Shown here piece after piece: positions 16,511-25,334 of a DNA stretch of 64,000 nt. Location: NCBI RefSeq assembly GCF_900174585.1, contig NZ_FWPT01000001.1, forward strand, positions 558,001 to 622,000. The letters run 5' to 3'. The position numbers and the translations under genes were made by a program. The notes beneath the pieces were generated by a model. The model ran no database searches. It saw only the letters and a program-made list of their open reading frames with translations, and was not told the DNA's origin. Source of the DNA: Parendozoicomonas haliclonae. GTDB taxonomy: Bacteria; Pseudomonadota; Gammaproteobacteria; Pseudomonadales; Endozoicomonadaceae. Within the stretch, counting starts at the first letter, position 1. The number at the start of each line of letters is the position of its first letter.

Positions 16511-17870
16511 ACGACTCTCTGCGCTCTGGAAGACACAGGATGATCACTTGTCCGGCTGGGAGCAGTACCGGGCAACGTATGAGCTGGAGCAACAACGTCT
16601 GCCTGGGACCATGCTGCAGTATGCGGGCTGGGGTATTGTTGGGTTTGTGGTGGTTATGCTGCTGTGGGCAGCCTTCTCGGAAGTTGATGCCAGAGTTGCT
16701 GTGCGCGGTAAGCTGGTATCTACCCGACCGCCGGCGGTTATCCAACCGATTCAGGATGGCCTTGTACGGGTGTGGAATGTACAGGCTGGTGATGTCGTTC
16801 AAAAAGGCGACATCTTGCTTGTTCTCGACAGCACGGTCAGTGCTGCGGATCTGCAATCTGCTCAGCTGGAACTCTGGGATTCACAAGCTACTGCTCGCCG
16901 GCTTGAGGCAGAAATTAAACAGCAGGAACCGGAACGCTTTGCTGATGATGAAGCCTTTCATCGTTTAGCCAAACAACTGTTTCTTTCCCGGCAGGCTGCC
17001 CATCAGGCGCGTCTGGATACATTGGATGCAGAGCAGGTACGTCTGACTGCACAACTGGAACAGCAGCAACAGCAAAAACAGTTGCTGGCACAGGAAGTGG
17101 CAACCCTCAAAGGTCTCGATACTCTAAAAGGGGAGCGGCTTAAGCAGGAGCAAGAGCGCTATCAGAAGCAGGGGCCAAGACGGGTCGATTATCTGCAGAC
17201 CCATGCCGACTATTTGCGCCAGCAGCGTGCGCTGGCACAAATGACCAGCGCGATTCAACAGAGTGAAGCTAATTTAGCGGACAACCAGGTACGCAGAAAT
17301 CAATATCTTTCTGAGCGGCAGGAGAGTCTTGCTACGGCGTTTCATGAGGCTTCCCGACAATATGCGCAAGCCGTTGCCCAGTTGGGGAAATACCAGCAGG
17401 CACGCACTATCGTTGAGCTAAAAGCCCCTTTCGCCAGTGTGGTGATCAAGAGTACCGAACGCCCTGAAGGCAGTGTGGTGCAAAAGGGGGAAACACTGCT
17501 GCAGCTGGCAGCAATTGATCAGCCTTTACGGGCCGAAGTGCAGATTTCTCCTGAAGATATTGCTCTGGTTGATACAAGCCAGTCGGTGCTGATTAAGCTC
17601 GACAGTCTGCCTTTTACCCGGTTTGGCACTCTGGATGGCACGCTGTCGTGGGTGAGTCCGGATGTGGTGACCCTGAATGACAGCCAGAACCGATTTGGTT
17701 ATACCGCTCACATTGCTGTGAGTGGCGAGCTGCGTAGCACTCCGCCTGCTTTCCGGTTATTGCCGGGAATGACGCTGGAAGCGGATATTGCCACCGGTTC
17801 CCGCACCATTCTGAGTTATCTGGCTTATCCCGTACATCGGGCTTTGGCGGAAGGTTTCCGGGAGCCATGA
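16500..17870 (+). CDS. HlyD-family type I secretion adaptor (membrane fusion protein)
   Basis: Periplasmic adaptor linking the ABC transporter to the outer membrane channel; 456 residues from the ATG at 16500. Order of parts: a short cytoplasmic segment, one membrane helix at about residues 41-59 (GIVGFVVVMLLWAAF), a lipoyl half-motif (VIQPIQDGLVRVWNVQAGDVVQKGDILLVLD region), a long Gln/Glu/Leu-rich coiled coil at about 120-310, the second lipoyl half (LKAPFASVVIK) and a beta-barrel region. An in-frame start further upstream, inside the ABC gene, is rejected because 16500 fits the family N-terminus and gives a short 11-base overlap. Confidence 0.93.
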   Translation: MNLKRLSALWKTQDDHLSGWEQYRATYELEQQRLPGTMLQYAGWGIVGFVVVMLLWAAFSEVDARVAVRGKLVSTRPPAVIQPIQDGLVRVWNVQAGDVVQKGDILLVLDSTVSAADLQSAQLELWDSQATARRLEAEIKQQEPERFADDEAFHRLAKQLFLSRQAAHQARLDTLDAEQVRLTAQLEQQQQQKQLLAQEVATLKGLDTLKGERLKQEQERYQKQGPRRVDYLQTHADYLRQQRALAQMTSAIQQSEANLADNQVRRNQYLSERQESLATAFHEASRQYAQAVAQLGKYQQARTIVELKAPFASVVIKSTERPEGSVVQKGETLLQLAAIDQPLRAEVQISPEDIALVDTSQSVLIKLDSLPFTRFGTLDGTLSWVSPDVVTLNDSQNRFGYTAHIAVSGELRSTPPAFRLLPGMTLEADIATGSRTILSYLAYPVHRALAEGFREP

Positions 17871-19315
17871 TGAGAGCTGTTGCCTATTTGCTGTCGTTTA
17901 TCCTGCTTTGCGGTTGTACGGCACTGACAGAGCATCCCTTGTCACAGTCCGTGATTGAAGCGCGTCAGGAGCGGGTTGCCCGTCTTCTGGCAATGCCCGC
18001 ACCAGAGCAGCTTACTCCGGAACTGGCTTTGGAACGTCTGTTATTCCTTAATCTGGACGTTGAGATTGGTCGCTATCAGGCCATGTTTGCCCAAACCCGA
18101 TTGGAAGAGAGTTACTGGCAGCTGTTACCGGACCTTGCCCTCGACGGTCGTTATACCCACCGCAGCAGCCCACCCGACAGTACAACCAGTCTGAACCTGG
18201 AAGGGCTGAATCGAACGACGGGTTCACTGTCGTTAACCTGGACACTGCTGGATTTTGCCGAGGGTTATCTCAGAGCTAGGCAGAGCCTGAATAATCTTTA
18301 TACCGAACAGCAGGCGTTGCGCATGACCGTAAATAATATGGTGCATCAGCTGCGTCTGGTGTATCTGCGGGCTGAGGCTCTGAGCGACTATCGTGATGAC
18401 ATTGCACGGAACCAGCATCAATTGGAAAAGATGCTGGCCCGGCTAAACGAGGCCGGTGAGGATTCCCATAACGATCCGCTGGAGATTGCCCGCTATCAGC
18501 GTGATCTTGTGCGTGCTCAGCAAACCTTATTAGAGATGACCCGGATGATTGATGAAGCCCGGGTTGAGCTGGCGGCACTGTTGATGATGGATGAGTCGTC
18601 TCTGCAGTTGACGCAAAGAGAGAGGTTGGAGTTTTCTTTGTCGAGCGTTGCGTCCAGCAAGCTGCAACAGCAAGCCTTAGATGCTCGCCCCGAGCTGTAT
18701 CAGGCAGATTACCAGTGGCGCAACTATGCACTGGATGAGCAGCGTGCCCGCTGGCAGTGGCTTCCTGATCCCGGTTTCTTCGCTGGCTACCGTTACGATG
18801 ACTCCCCCAACCTGAGACACAATGAGTGGGGAGAGCGAGGTGTGGTCGCCACGTTTGATCTTCTTAATGCGATTCAGGCCCCCGTGCTTATTGAGTCTGC
18901 CAGACAGGAGCGGGAACGGTTTGAGCGTCAGCGGGAAGCTTTGGCTCTCACGGTGATTAAGCAGGTGCAGTTGGCTGATATCCGCTGGCGGTCTGCACAG
19001 CAACGACATGATCATGTTCAGTTGGTCGCTGAAGCCGAGCAAAAGGTGGATGTGCTCTGGCAGCAAAGAATGGTTTTGGCGTTGGCCGATGATGTTGCCC
19101 GAACACTGGCCGGAGTCAACGCCCTGCAGGCCGGATTTGACGAACGAAACAGTTATTTAAAGCTTCTGGCCAGTTATCAGGAGTTGCAGGTGGCGGTTGG
19201 ACAGGATCAGATCAATCTGCCCTGGGAGCTGTTGGGGCAGGTTGAAAGCGAACAGTTTCAGCAGCTGATCAGCGAAAGTCTTGCATCGGACTGGCTGGTT
19301 CCTCCGGCTCTGTGA
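17867..19315 (+). CDS. TolC-family outer membrane factor, predicted lipoprotein
   Basis: Outer membrane channel component of the type I exporter, 482 residues. The N-terminus is a lipoprotein signal (LLSFILLCGC with the lipobox Cys near residue 17), so the mature protein would be lipid-anchored, as in OprM/NodT-type factors rather than E. coli TolC. The body has the family's duplicated helical repeats: LEESYWQLLPDLALDGRY near residue 85, and the matching ARWQWLPDPGFFAGY near residue 300. Its ATG overlaps the HlyD stop codon (ATGA). It is the last gene of the secretion locus; I see no terminator after it. Confidence 0.9.
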   Translation: MMRAVAYLLSFILLCGCTALTEHPLSQSVIEARQERVARLLAMPAPEQLTPELALERLLFLNLDVEIGRYQAMFAQTRLEESYWQLLPDLALDGRYTHRSSPPDSTTSLNLEGLNRTTGSLSLTWTLLDFAEGYLRARQSLNNLYTEQQALRMTVNNMVHQLRLVYLRAEALSDYRDDIARNQHQLEKMLARLNEAGEDSHNDPLEIARYQRDLVRAQQTLLEMTRMIDEARVELAALLMMDESSLQLTQRERLEFSLSSVASSKLQQQALDARPELYQADYQWRNYALDEQRARWQWLPDPGFFAGYRYDDSPNLRHNEWGERGVVATFDLLNAIQAPVLIESARQERERFERQREALALTVIKQVQLADIRWRSAQQRHDHVQLVAEAEQKVDVLWQQRMVLALADDVARTLAGVNALQAGFDERNSYLKLLASYQELQVAVGQDQINLPWELLGQVESEQFQQLISESLASDWLVPPAL

Positions 19316-19368
19316 TCTCGCTTCATAGGCAGTAAATAAGAAATTTGTAGTTAGTAACACTTCTGTTA

Positions 19369-19397
19369 TTGCCAATAACCGAAACCTTATATATTCT
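19369..19397 (+). promoter_or_regulatory. Candidate trpE promoter
   Basis: TTGCCA at 19369-19374 is followed, after 15 or 17 bases, by TATATT (19390-19395) or TATTCT (19392-19397). It lies about 280 bases upstream of trpE, which would leave a long leader. Matched by eye to the sigma-70 consensus only. Confidence 0.4.
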
Positions 19398-19561
19398 CTA
19401 GCTCAAACGTATCACTGCACCAGTACATTGTTTTGAAACCACTCTGTACTGATGACCCTGTGAAAGGCTGGAGAGCACACCGTGCGAAGATTCTGTTCCA
19501 CCCAAAAGACTTGCAGCTGCAAAGTCACCGATTCCTGGCGATGGCGTCCTGAAGCCTGAGC

Positions 19562-19660
19562 ATGTACGGCACACCAATATCTTTCCAGCGAGGCTGGTGG
19601 AAAAAGGATGTGCAGGCTCACTTTTCTAATATAAATCCTAAGTTCCACAAAGCTTGCTGA
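19562..19660 (+). CDS. Possible trp leader peptide ORF with tandem Trp codons
   Basis: Short ORF of 32 codons starting at ATG 19562. It contains two adjacent Trp codons at 19595-19600 and ends with TGA at 19658-19660, 15 bases before the trpE start. Tandem Trp codons just upstream of trpE are the hallmark of attenuation leaders. Against it, the ribosome-binding site is poor, the reading frame runs on too far past the Trp codons for classical attenuation, and no strong terminator is visible. Treat it as a candidate only. Confidence 0.3.
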   Translation: MYGTPISFQRGWWKKDVQAHFSNINPKFHKAC

Positions 19661-19675
19661 GTACAGGGAATCGCC

Positions 19676-21148
19676 ATGACACCCGAACAGTTTCAATCAC
19701 TTGCCAGCCAGGGCTATAACCGGATACCGGTTTACCGGGAAGTATTGGCTGACTTTGACACGCCGTTGTCCACCTATCTCAAACTGGCGGATACCGATTA
19801 CTCCTGCCTGCTGGAGTCGGTTGAAGGTGGCGAGAAGTGGGGGCGTTACTCCTTTATCGGTTTGGGTAGCCGGAAGGTTCTGAAGGTAACCGGCAAGACC
19901 TGGGAGCTGGAGGAAGACGGCTACATCATCGACAAACGCGAAGTGGAAGATCCGCTCGCAGAGATCGAAACTTTTATGGCGCAGTTCAAGGTACCCGCGT
20001 TGCCGGAACTGCCACGCTTCAACGGCGGCCTGGTGGGTTACTTTGGCTATGACACTGTGCGTTATATCGAGCCGCGTCTGGCCAATAGTCAGCCAAAGGA
20101 TCTGCTGGGCACTCCGGATATTCTGCTGATGGTAATGGATGACCTTGTGGTCTTCGATAACCTGACCGGCAAGGTGATGTTTATTGTTCATGTTGATCCT
20201 GCCGAGGCCGATGCACTGGTCAAAGCCCAGACCACTATCGAAACCTATCTGCAGACCCTCCGCAGCAAGCGTGCCTTCCTGCCATCGGATGCCACCGAGC
20301 AGGCTCCTGCCGAAGAGCAGGCCCAGTCCCTGTTTGGTGAAGAGGCCTTCAAGGCTGCGGTCGACAAGGTTAAGGAGTACACACTGGCCGGTGATGTGAT
20401 GCAGGTTGTGCCGTCCCAGCGTATGACGCTCCCTTTTCACGATCATCCTTTAAACCTTTACCGGGCGCTGCGGTGTCTGAACCCGTCACCTTATATGTAC
20501 TTCCTCAATCTGCGGGACTTTCATGTGGTGGGTTCATCACCGGAAATTCTGGCCCGTCTGGAAGATGGTGAAGTGGCTGTTCGGCCGATTGCCGGTACCC
20601 GTAAGCGGGGTGCAACCGTTGAGCGTGATCTGGAACTTGAGCAGGAACTGCTGGCCGACCCGAAAGAGATTGCCGAGCATCTGATGCTGATCGACCTGGG
20701 CCGCAATGATGTGGGCCGGGTGGCTCAGACCGGCAGCGTAAATCTGACCGATAAGATGGTGGTGGAGCGTTACTCCCATGTGATGCATATCGTTTCTAAC
20801 GTCACCGGTCGTCTGAAAGAAGGGCTGACTGCTATGGATGTACTGCGGGCGACTTTGCCGGCAGGAACTCTAAGTGGTGCACCGAAGGTTCGGGCCATGG
20901 AAATTATTGATGAGCTGGAACCGGTAAAGCGTGGCATTTACGGTGGCGCTGTCGGCTATCTGTCCTGGAACGGCAATATGGATACGGCAATCGCTATCCG
21001 TACTGCTGTGATCAAGGATGGTCAGCTTAATGTTCAGGCTGGTGCCGGTGTTGTGGCTGACTCTGTTCCCGAGCTGGAATGGAAGGAGACCCTGAATAAA
21101 GGGCGTGCCATCTTCAGTGCTGTCGATATGGCCCGCAGAGGGCTTTGA
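19676..21148 (+). CDS. trpE: Anthranilate synthase component I
   Basis: Large subunit of anthranilate synthase, which converts chorismate to anthranilate in the first committed step of tryptophan synthesis, using ammonia delivered by TrpG. The 490 residues have the N-terminal tryptophan-sensing domain, with the LLES feedback motif near residue 45, and the chorismate-binding domain, with [21 protein letters not shown], the [12 protein letters not shown] signature and IRTA. The start ATG follows a weak AGGGAA ribosome-binding site. trpG is not adjacent: an ion-channel gene lies in between. Confidence 0.97.
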   Translation: MTPEQFQSLASQGYNRIPVYREVLADFDTPLSTYLKLADTDYSCLLESVEGGEKWGRYSFIGLGSRKVLKVTGKTWELEEDGYIIDKREVEDPLAEIETFMAQFKVPALPELPRFNGGLVGYFGYDTVRYIEPRLANSQPKDLLGTPDILLMVMDDLVVFDNLTGKVMFIVHVDPAEADALVKAQTTIETYLQTLRSKRAFLPSDATEQAPAEEQAQSLFGEEAFKAAVDKVKEYTLAGDVMQVVPSQRMTLPFHDHPLNLYRALRCLNPSPYMYFLNLRDFHVVGSSPEILARLEDGEVAVRPIAGTRKRGATVERDLELEQELLADPKEIAEHLMLIDLGRNDVGRVAQTGSVNLTDKMVVERYSHVMHIVSNVTGRLKEGLTAMDVLRATLPAGTLSGAPKVRAMEIIDELEPVKRGIYGGAVGYLSWNGNMDTAIAIRTAVIKDGQLNVQAGAGVVADSVPELEWKETLNKGRAIFSAVDMARRGL

Positions 21149-21245
21149 TCAGTCAGTGCAGACTTGTAACTGCCATGTTGTCCACGCATGATTGTTCGAT
21201 AAAAAATTCAATATCAGAACAATAATTTTTGTGTGGAGAACAAGA

Positions 21246-22103
21246 GTGATAAAGGCTGGAACAGAGGGCGCAGCAGTAAAACCCTGGCAGCAGGCCATAC
21301 AGGGCATCGTCGATTCGGGCTGGTTTAATAATCTGATTATCGGCCTGATTATTGTGAACGGACTGGTGATTGGTCTGGAAACTGATCCCGGTATTGTTGC
21401 TGCCTTCGGGGATTGGTTTGTTCTGCTGAATCAGATTGTGGTGGGTGCCTTTGTTATTGAAGCCGTGCTGAAAATGACGGCAGTGGCACCACGACTGGGC
21501 CGCTATTTTGGCAATGGCTGGAACTGTTTTGATTTTACCGTCACGGTGCTGAGCCTGATTCCGGCGGTTGGCCCGCTGGCAACGCTGGCACGATTGGCGA
21601 GACTGTTACGGGTGTTAAGGCTGGTATCAGCCTTCCCGGAATTAAGACTGATTGTATCGACGCTGATTCGCTCAATCCCCGGCATGGGCCATGTGGTCAT
21701 GCTGATGATGGTGATCTTTTACATCTACGCTGTCGCCGGATTTCATCTGTTTAGCGAGGTGGATCCGACCCACTGGAACAGTCTGGGCATTTCCCTGCTG
21801 ACCCTGTTTCGGATAGTGACTCTGGAAGACTGGACGGATGTCATGTACGCCTCCATGGAAGTCTATCCATGGGCCTGGGTCTACTACGTCAGCTTTGTAG
21901 TGTGTGGCACCTTTGTGGTGATCAACTTATTTATTGCGGTGGTATTGAACAATCTGGATGAAGCCAAAGCCGAAAAACTGCAGGACCTGACCCGGGAGCC
22001 GACCCGGAGTGAAATCCTGCAGGAGCTGAAAGCCACCCAGGACAGTTTGATACGGTTGCAGAAACAATTGGAGAACGCAGAACGGAACCGTTCTGCTTCC
22101 TAG
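21246..22103 (+). CDS. Voltage-gated cation channel, NaChBac/NavAb-like, with acidic filter
   Basis: Six-helix inner-membrane ion channel subunit of 285 residues, forming homotetramers in the family. The S4 voltage sensor has Arg at 116, 119, 122 and 125, every third residue (LARLARLLRVLRL). The pore loop has the selectivity filter T-L-E-D-W-T-D at 192-198, followed by S6 (VVCGTFVVINLFIAVVL) and a charged C-terminal helix likely to form the tetrameric coiled coil. I prefer the GTG start at 21246, with GGAG about 8 bases upstream, over a TTG 54 bases earlier that has no ribosome-binding site. It lies between trpE and trpG on the same strand, 19 bases before trpG. Roles in motility, pH or osmotic responses are known for relatives; none is shown here. 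Confidence 0.88.
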   Translation: MIKAGTEGAAVKPWQQAIQGIVDSGWFNNLIIGLIIVNGLVIGLETDPGIVAAFGDWFVLLNQIVVGAFVIEAVLKMTAVAPRLGRYFGNGWNCFDFTVTVLSLIPAVGPLATLARLARLLRVLRLVSAFPELRLIVSTLIRSIPGMGHVVMLMMVIFYIYAVAGFHLFSEVDPTHWNSLGISLLTLFRIVTLEDWTDVMYASMEVYPWAWVYYVSFVVCGTFVVINLFIAVVLNNLDEAKAEKLQDLTREPTRSEILQELKATQDSLIRLQKQLENAERNRSAS

Positions 22104-22121
22104 GATTGCGGAGAGAGACTG

Positions 22122-22706
22122 ATGCTCTTGATGATCGATAATTACGACAGTTTTACCTATAACGTCGTGCAGTATTTCGCTGAGCTGGGAGCAGATGTTC
22201 AGGTCTACCGGAATGATGAAATTACGGTGGAACAGATTGAAGCACTGAAGCCGGATCATATTGTGATCTCCCCGGGCCCGTGTACCCCGAATGAGGCTGG
22301 TGTCTCTATGGAAGCGATTCGTCACTTTGCCGGCAAGGTACCACTGTTGGGTATCTGCCTCGGTCATCAGAGCATGGGACAGGTGTTTGGCGGCGATGTG
22401 ATCCGGGCGCGCCAGGTGATGCATGGCAAGCTGTCGCCGGTTTATCACGAAGGCAAAGGGGTGTTTGCCGGCCTGGAAAACCCGTTTACCTGTACTCGTT
22501 ATCATTCATTGGTGGTTGATGAGGCGACGCTCCCTGAGTGTCTTGAGATTACCGCCTGGACACAGAATGAAGACGGCTCCATGGATGAAATCATGGGACT
22601 GCGTCACAAAGAGCTGGCGATTGAAGGGGTGCAGTTCCACCCGGAATCGATCATGACTGACCACGGCCACGACTTACTGGCCAACTTTTTAAAAATGAAA
22701 GTTTAA
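22122..22706 (+). CDS. trpG: Anthranilate synthase component II (glutamine amidotransferase)
   Basis: Glutaminase subunit that supplies ammonia to TrpE; in many bacteria it is shared with aminodeoxychorismate synthase. It is a class I amidotransferase of 194 residues with [11 protein letters not shown] at the start, the oxyanion strand [13 protein letters not shown], the nucleophile in GICLGHQ (Cys near residue 79) and the His-Glu pair in VQFHPES. It is followed after 30 bases by trpD and then trpC, which form a likely trpGDC operon. Confidence 0.97.
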   Translation: MLLMIDNYDSFTYNVVQYFAELGADVQVYRNDEITVEQIEALKPDHIVISPGPCTPNEAGVSMEAIRHFAGKVPLLGICLGHQSMGQVFGGDVIRARQVMHGKLSPVYHEGKGVFAGLENPFTCTRYHSLVVDEATLPECLEITAWTQNEDGSMDEIMGLRHKELAIEGVQFHPESIMTDHGHDLLANFLKMKV

Positions 22707-22736
22707 GCCGTTAACCAGATATCAGTGGAGTGAAGT

Positions 22737-23783
22737 ATGGATATTAAAGAAGCCATTGGTCGTGCAGTTCAGCATCTGGATCTCACTTATGATGAGATGG
22801 AAGCCGTGATGCGTCAGATTATGACCGGCGGTGCCACACAGGCCCAGATTGGTGCTTTTCTGGTGGCGCTGCGCATGAAGAGTGAAAGCATTGATGAAAT
22901 TGCCGGTGCTGCCACGGTTATGCGCGAGCTGGCCACCAAGGTAGAGATCAAGGCTGATCATCTGGTGGATATTGTTGGCACAGGTGGAGATGGTGCCAAC
23001 CTCTTTAACGTTTCCACCGCTTCTTCCTTTGTTGCTGCAGCCGCTGGCGCAGCGGTTGCCAAACATGGTAATCGGGGTGTTTCCAGCAGTTCCGGCAGTG
23101 CCGATGTTCTGCAGCAGGCGGGCGTGAATCTGGATATCAACTCCGAGCAGGTGAAACGCTGTGTTGAAGAGCTGGGTATCGGTTTTATGTTCGCTCCTCA
23201 CCATCATGCCGCCATGAAATATGCCGTTGGTCCGCGCAGAGAGCTGGGTATCCGCACTTTCATGAATATCCTCGGCCCGATGACCAACCCTGCTGATGTT
23301 CCCAATCTGTTGATCGGCGTGTTCAGTGGTGAACTGTGTCGTCCAATGGCAGAAGTGTTGAAGCGTCTTGGCAATCGTCATGTCATGGTCGTACATGCTA
23401 TTGATGGTCTGGATGAGATCAGTCTGGCGACCGGAACCCGTGTGGCTGAGCTGAAAGATGGTGAGGTGACGGAATACACCATTAAGCCTGAAGATGTGGG
23501 CATTGATAGCCAGAGTCTGATTGGTCTGGATGTGGATAGCCCTGAAGCCTCTCTGGCCCTGATTCAGGATGTGCTGGGCAAGCAGGAAGGTAAGTACGCC
23601 AGGAAGGCGGCAGATGTGATCGCTCTGAATGCTGGCGCTGCAATTTATGTATCCGGTGTTGCTGCCAGTCTGCAGGAAGGTGTTGCTGTGGCACAGGATG
23701 TGATTGCCAGCGGTCTTGCGCTGGAAAAGATGAAGGAACTGGCCCACTTTACCAGTGTTTTTGCTGATGCTGGCGAAGAATGA
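22737..23783 (+). CDS. trpD: Anthranilate phosphoribosyltransferase
   Basis: Transfers phosphoribose from PRPP to anthranilate, the second tryptophan step; cytoplasmic homodimer. It has 348 residues with the family motifs [15 protein letters not shown] (PRPP binding), [29 protein letters not shown] and [17 protein letters not shown] ribosome-binding site precedes the ATG. It is the middle gene of trpGDC. Confidence 0.97.
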   Translation: MDIKEAIGRAVQHLDLTYDEMEAVMRQIMTGGATQAQIGAFLVALRMKSESIDEIAGAATVMRELATKVEIKADHLVDIVGTGGDGANLFNVSTASSFVAAAAGAAVAKHGNRGVSSSSGSADVLQQAGVNLDINSEQVKRCVEELGIGFMFAPHHHAAMKYAVGPRRELGIRTFMNILGPMTNPADVPNLLIGVFSGELCRPMAEVLKRLGNRHVMVVHAIDGLDEISLATGTRVAELKDGEVTEYTIKPEDVGIDSQSLIGLDVDSPEASLALIQDVLGKQEGKYARKAADVIALNAGAAIYVSGVAASLQEGVAVAQDVIASGLALEKMKELAHFTSVFADAGEE

Positions 23784-23800
23784 TTCGAGTGTAAGGGTGC

Positions 23801-24622
23801 ATGGAAATGAGCAGTCAGATTGATACGCCTACAGTTCTGAAGAAGATCGTTGCCCGTAAGTGGGAGGAAATTACCGAGCGTTCTTCCAATGTTCCTCTTG
23901 CAGAGTTGCAGAAGAAAGCGGCTCAGGCCGAAACACCACGTGGTTTTGTGCAGGCGATTGAAAACAAGGTGAACGCTGGTCGTGCCGGAATTATTGCTGA
24001 GATCAAAAAGGCTTCACCCAGCAAGGGTGTGATTCGGGAAGACTTTCGTCCGGCTGAGATTGCCAGAAGCTATGAACAGGCAGGAGCCGCATGTCTTTCG
24101 GTTCTGACCGATCGGGATTTCTTTCAGGGGCATGAAGACTTTCTGGTGGAAGCCAGAAAGGCCTGCAGCCTGCCGGTGATCCGCAAGGACTTTATTGTTG
24201 CACCCTATCAGGTATACGAAGCTCGGGCGATGGGTGCGGACTGTATCCTGCTGATAGCCGCCTGTCTGGATGATGTGATGATGGGTGACCTCAATAAACT
24301 GGCGCAGGAACTGGGCATGGATGTGCTGGTAGAAGTGCACAATGGCCATGAGCTGGAACGGGCCTTAAAGCTGGATAACCGTCTGCTCGGCATTAATAAT
24401 CGTAATCTGCACACCTTTGATGTTACGCTGGAGACCACTTACTCACTGTTGCATGGTATTCCAGACGACAAGCTGGTGGTCACGGAGAGCGGTATCCATA
24501 CCCACAGTGATGTGGTGGATATGTTTGACCATAAGGTGGCCAGTTTTCTGGTCGGGGAAGCCTTTATGCGGGCGGAAGATCCCGGTGATGCCCTCAGGGA
24601 ACTGTTTACCGGCTATCTGTAA
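23801..24622 (+). CDS. trpC: Indole-3-glycerol phosphate synthase
   Basis: Closes the indole ring from carboxyphenylaminodeoxyribulose phosphate; single-domain TIM barrel of 273 residues, not fused to TrpF. Motifs seen: [16 protein letters not shown] (catalytic Glu and Lys), [41 protein letters not shown] and VTESGIHT. An alternative ATG (MSSQIDT) lies two codons inside. It is the last gene of the trp cluster; trpB, trpA and trpF are not in this window. Confidence 0.96.
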   Translation: MEMSSQIDTPTVLKKIVARKWEEITERSSNVPLAELQKKAAQAETPRGFVQAIENKVNAGRAGIIAEIKKASPSKGVIREDFRPAEIARSYEQAGAACLSVLTDRDFFQGHEDFLVEARKACSLPVIRKDFIVAPYQVYEARAMGADCILLIAACLDDVMMGDLNKLAQELGMDVLVEVHNGHELERALKLDNRLLGINNRNLHTFDVTLETTYSLLHGIPDDKLVVTESGIHTHSDVVDMFDHKVASFLVGEAFMRAEDPGDALRELFTGYL

Positions 24623-24732
24623 TCAGGCAAGGCTAGCTCCACAAAAGGCTTTGATCAGGCGCAAGAAAAACGGTGTGTTTTCTTTATGTTTGACGATGGT
24701 AAATAAACTGAAAGGTTGAGCTGTGGGAGTCT

Positions 24733-25206
24733 TTACAAAGATTCTGTTTCCGAGTCACTGTCAGGAGAATCAACCTGCATATTCGGATCGTGATTATTCT
24801 CGCCCTCACCTTCAACCTTAATCTCATCTTCATCAGGGGGAGTTAAGCGTAACGTTTTAATACCATCACTGTTTTCTTCAAACGTCCCTTTACGTTTTAG
24901 CGGGTTTAAAGGAAATTCTTTTGTAGTGTTGAGGCGGAAGAGCAGGACTGTTGTCGGACTGCGTGGCTGGGTTGATCGGTCGCCTATATCCTTGACCAAC
25001 CTAAGTGGGGCGACTAGTCGAGGATAGTATGTGTTTACCCTGCCAAGAGACTGAATAAAGGTCACCGTGTGCTCAAAAAACATGCAGTCCATAGGGGTTT
25101 CAAATTCCATGGTAATGCATGTTTGGTCTGGGTGACTTGTAATCATCTGGTTGACTACAGTGATACAACTCTGGGCCATAATGACCTGTCTGGGTAGCTC
25201 TAACAT
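24733..25206 (-). CDS. Hypothetical protein with acidic C-terminal tail
   Basis: Protein of 157 residues that I do not recognise. The first 105 residues look like a small mixed alpha/beta domain with several Cys. The tail is strongly acidic and low in complexity: DEDEIKVEGEGENN, then DSPDSDSETESL at the end. A basic patch (PLKRKG) separates the two parts. I chose the ATG at 25206, which has AAGGAGA seven bases upstream; a TTG two codons earlier is too close to that site. It lies 128 bases downstream of the zinc-finger membrane gene on the same strand, so the two may be one transcript. The acidic Ser/Asp/Glu tail is unusual for a bacterial housekeeping protein and suggests binding to a basic partner, or foreign origin. 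Confidence 0.65.
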   Translation of the reverse strand: MLELPRQVIMAQSCITVVNQMITSHPDQTCITMEFETPMDCMFFEHTVTFIQSLGRVNTYYPRLVAPLRLVKDIGDRSTQPRSPTTVLLFRLNTTKEFPLNPLKRKGTFEENSDGIKTLRLTPPDEDEIKVEGEGENNHDPNMQVDSPDSDSETESL

Positions 25207-25334
25207 GTCCAAGTCTCCTTTCCGGAAACATTAAGACAGTATTTGAAAGGGCGTAGTGACGGTTATAACTAACCAGATGGTTAGAGAAAGAGTAAGTCCC
25301 CTAGGGAGAGGACTTATTCATACAGCTAATGTGG

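Larger units (their letters stand above)
19316..19675. other. Intergenic region before trpE
   Basis: 360 bases between the secretion locus and trpE. They hold a candidate sigma-70 promoter (separate entry) and a possible Trp-Trp leader ORF at 19562-19660 (separate entry). Short imperfect hairpins occur (TTGCAGCTGCAA near 19520, and AGCCTG/CAGGCT flanking the Trp codons), but I find no textbook GC-rich terminator with a T-tract. Confidence 0.5.

Noticed and set aside
21192-21245. TTG start for the ion channel
   Set aside because: No ribosome-binding site; GTG 21246 has GGAG at good distance.
25293-25316. Terminator for the zinc-finger membrane gene (TAAGTCC/GGACTTA)
   Set aside because: Only 7 bp with a 10-base loop and no T-run in the direction of transcription.
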